Positions 62,033 through 64,000 of a stretch of 64,000 nt of DNA are shown here, piece after piece. The position numbers were made by a program, and so were the translations under genes. This stretch comes from Vespula vulgaris (Eukaryota; Arthropoda; Insecta; Hymenoptera; Vespidae), in contig NC_066596.1 in assembly GCF_905475345.1 (NCBI RefSeq), positions 1,860,001-1,924,000 on the forward strand. Reading direction: 5' to 3'. Below the pieces are notes generated by a model. That model was given only the letters and a program-made list of their open reading frames with translations. It was not told where the DNA came from and did not search any database. Positions within the stretch are counted from its first letter, which is position 1. Every line of letters begins with the position of its first letter.

Positions 62033-64000
62033 TTATGATCCACAAGCCATACAAGCATCACCATTTTCAAGAGAACATACAAGCGTTGAATTTGTATTAT
62101 TGACGTCGTTCTTTTTAGAATCATTTTCTTCTGGATTTGATAAATTTTCATCTACTTTTTCATTTTTAATACTTGAATTGTGCGTATCATCTTTCGAAGT
62201 TTTATTCGCCTTATTTAATTTGGTTTTATCAACGGTAAATTGAAGCGCATTTGCAGCTGGTTTTGTACGCAAATAATACATACCAGTTTTTAATCCCTAT
62301 AAATAAAACAAGTCGTATAATAATCGGGGTATAATATTCTAATTAGATGTATAAATATATATTTCTTGTAAGCTTACAATTTTCCAGCCATAAAAATGCA
62401 TGGACGTAAGTTTCTCTACTGTTGGTTTAGCCATATAAACATTTAGAGATTGTGATTGATCAATAAATGCACCACGATCTGCTGCCATTTTGAGAATAGT
62501 TTTTTGTGATATTTCCCAGACGGTCTTATAAAGTAATTTTAAGTCATCTGGTATACTATTAATATCCTACAAAAAATGGGATAAATACATTTATTAAAAG
62601 AAAATAAAAAATCTTCTTTACCAGAATTTATACAATATAATTGTAATTGTATAATCATATGAATATGTAATTGATAATAAAAAAATTAAATAAGATAAAT
62701 CTGACCTGAATAGAACCATTATTTGCAATAATTTCATTTTTCATTTCATCATTCCAAAGATTTCTTTCAATAAGATCTTTCAATAAATGAGGATTAACAA
62801 TTTGATATTCTCCAGATAAAACACGCCTTGAGTAAATATTATTGGTATATGGCTCTATTGATTCATTATTACCAAGAATTTGTGCTGTAGAAGCAGTTGG
62901 CATTGGTGCCATTAATAAAGAATTTCTTACACCATATTTTGCAATTTTTTCTTTCAATGCTTTCCAATCCCACAACTCTGTTGGTGTAACATTCCACATA
63001 TCATATTGTAGAATCTAAATATATTGAAATATTTCTTTATCAGAATAAATGATCATTTTTTGATAATATAAATTATAAAGGTGAAAGCTTACTCCTTTGC
63101 TAACAGGACTTCCTTCGTATGTACAATAATAGCCTTTCTCTTGAGCAATTTCACAACTAGCTTCTAATGCACTATAATATATTGTTTCAAAAATTTGAAT
63201 ATTAAGTTTTTGAGCCTCTTCACTTTCGAACGGAAAACGCATTAACAGAAAGGCATCTGCTAAACCTTGTACTCCGATACCTAATAAATAAAATAACATT
63301 ATATAAAACATTATATAAAAATCAGTCATAAATAATAATAGAAAAAAATTTTACCTATAGGTCTATGTCTTAAATTAGAGAATTTTGCCTCTGGGAGAGG
63401 GTAATCATTGACGTCAATAATTTTATCCAAGTTACGAACTACAACTTTAGTTATCTCTTTTAATTTTTCAAAATTATAAGTTTTTGTACTTTTTTCAACA
63501 AACATATTTACAGCAATTGACGCTAAATTACATACGGCAATTTCATTAGGGCTTGAATACTGAATAATTTCTGTACATAAATTGCTGCTCTTAATCGTTC
63601 CTATATTTTGTTGATTCGATTTACGATTACAATGATCTTTGTAAAGCATATATGGTGTTCCAGTTTCAACTTGGGATTTAAGTATGGCAGTCCATAAATC
63701 TCTTGCATTAATTTGACGTTTGTAGTACTTTTGCTCTTCATACCTTTGGTAATATTTTTTATTTTCACTTTCATATATTTTTAATTTATCCAAGTTATCC
63801 ATTAATACAATTTAGTTACCTAGTATATAAATCATTAAATTCCTCTCCCCAAACATCTGCTAAACCAGGACATTCATGTGGACACATTAAACTCCAAACA
63901 TCATCATCCAAAACACGTTTCATAAACAGATCTGGGATCCATAAAGCATAAAATAATTCTCTTGCTCTAAGCTCTCCTTTTCCTATTATTTGAAAAAATT
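62033..64000 (-). CDS. Ribonucleotide reductase large subunit, C-terminal part
   Basis: Class I enzyme R1 subunit, which reduces ribonucleoside diphosphates to dNDPs in the cytosol with the small subunit. Exons in window: 63982-63820, 63743-63355, 63280-63093, 63014-62706, 62566-62378, 62296-62033; about 499 residues, so roughly the N-terminal third (ATP cone and early barrel) lies beyond the right edge. Key parts: ARELFYALWIPDLFMKRV, ETGTPYMLYKDHCNRKSNQQN, the active-site loop SSNLCTEI (Asn, radical Cys, Glu), VCNLASIAVN (partner Cys of the redox pair), RHRPIGIGVQGLADAF, PMPTASTAQILGNNE and HFYGWKIGLKTGMYYLRTKPA. The tail ends CMACGS, the shuttle cysteine pair. A Lys/Asn/Ser-rich linker (about 40 residues) precedes the tail. 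All splice phases agree. Confidence 0.97.

Overview
The window looks like AT-rich insect nuclear DNA, most likely hymenopteran (bee, ant or wasp). That placement is inference from gene content, base composition, short AT-rich introns and very dense microsatellites; I could not test it by search. Genes were rebuilt by joining exons at GT/AG junctions in consistent phase. Several small exons reported here are too short to stand out as open reading frames, and the rebuilt coding sequences close in frame over as many as 21 exons.

Layout. (1) About 1-25 kb, minus strand: a BTB/POZ transcription-factor locus of the lola / broad / tramtrack / mod(mdg4) style. Shared exons (23980-22689, plus a 60-base exon at 22571-22512) encode the BTB domain and a linker ending in phase 1. 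Downstream lie alternative terminal exons that all begin in the matching phase: three encode a pair of C2H2 fingers (13658-13324, 9513-9245, 4778-4138) and one encodes a cysteine-rich zinc ribbon (17047-16827). More terminal exons may lie left of the window. (2) In the intron before these exons sits a piggyBac remnant (20940-21792) with TTAA flanks. It keeps only the transposase C-terminal zinc ribbon, preceded by a splice acceptor in the same phase as the real terminal exons. The 17047-16827 exon has the same Cys/His architecture, so the locus may have taken up transposase zinc ribbons twice. This is the most interesting point in the window. (3) 25.6-27.5 kb, plus: par-6 (PB1, semi-CRIB, PDZ), probably sharing a divergent promoter region with the BTB gene. 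(4) A 425-base palindromic Tc1/mariner-type MITE at 28051-28475. (5) 31.1-37.7 kb, plus: a 21-exon, 1552-residue coiled-coil protein that I do not recognise. (6) 39.4-40.2 kb, minus: two weak exon-like pieces, possibly a decayed gene. (7) 42.1-51.0 kb, minus: RanBPM (RanBP9/10; SPRY, LisH, CTLH, CRA), with a 5.9-kb first intron and two possible C-termini. (8) 51.8-52.9 kb, plus: RTRAF (CGI-99/hCLE), divergent from RanBPM. (9) 55.3-55.9 kb, minus: a ZFAND2/AIRAP-type AN1 zinc-finger protein. (10) 57.7-60.9 kb, minus: an 11-exon protein with about 13 C2H2 fingers and a conserved-looking helical tail. (11) 62.0-64.0 kb, minus: the C-terminal ~500 residues of the ribonucleotide reductase large subunit, running off the right edge.

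The genes are mostly unrelated housekeeping or regulatory genes: polarity (par-6), CTLH ubiquitin ligase (RanBPM), tRNA-ligase/RNA transport factor (RTRAF), proteasome stress adaptor (ZFAND2) and dNTP synthesis (RnrL). I saw no operon-like organisation, CRISPR array, rRNA or tRNA.
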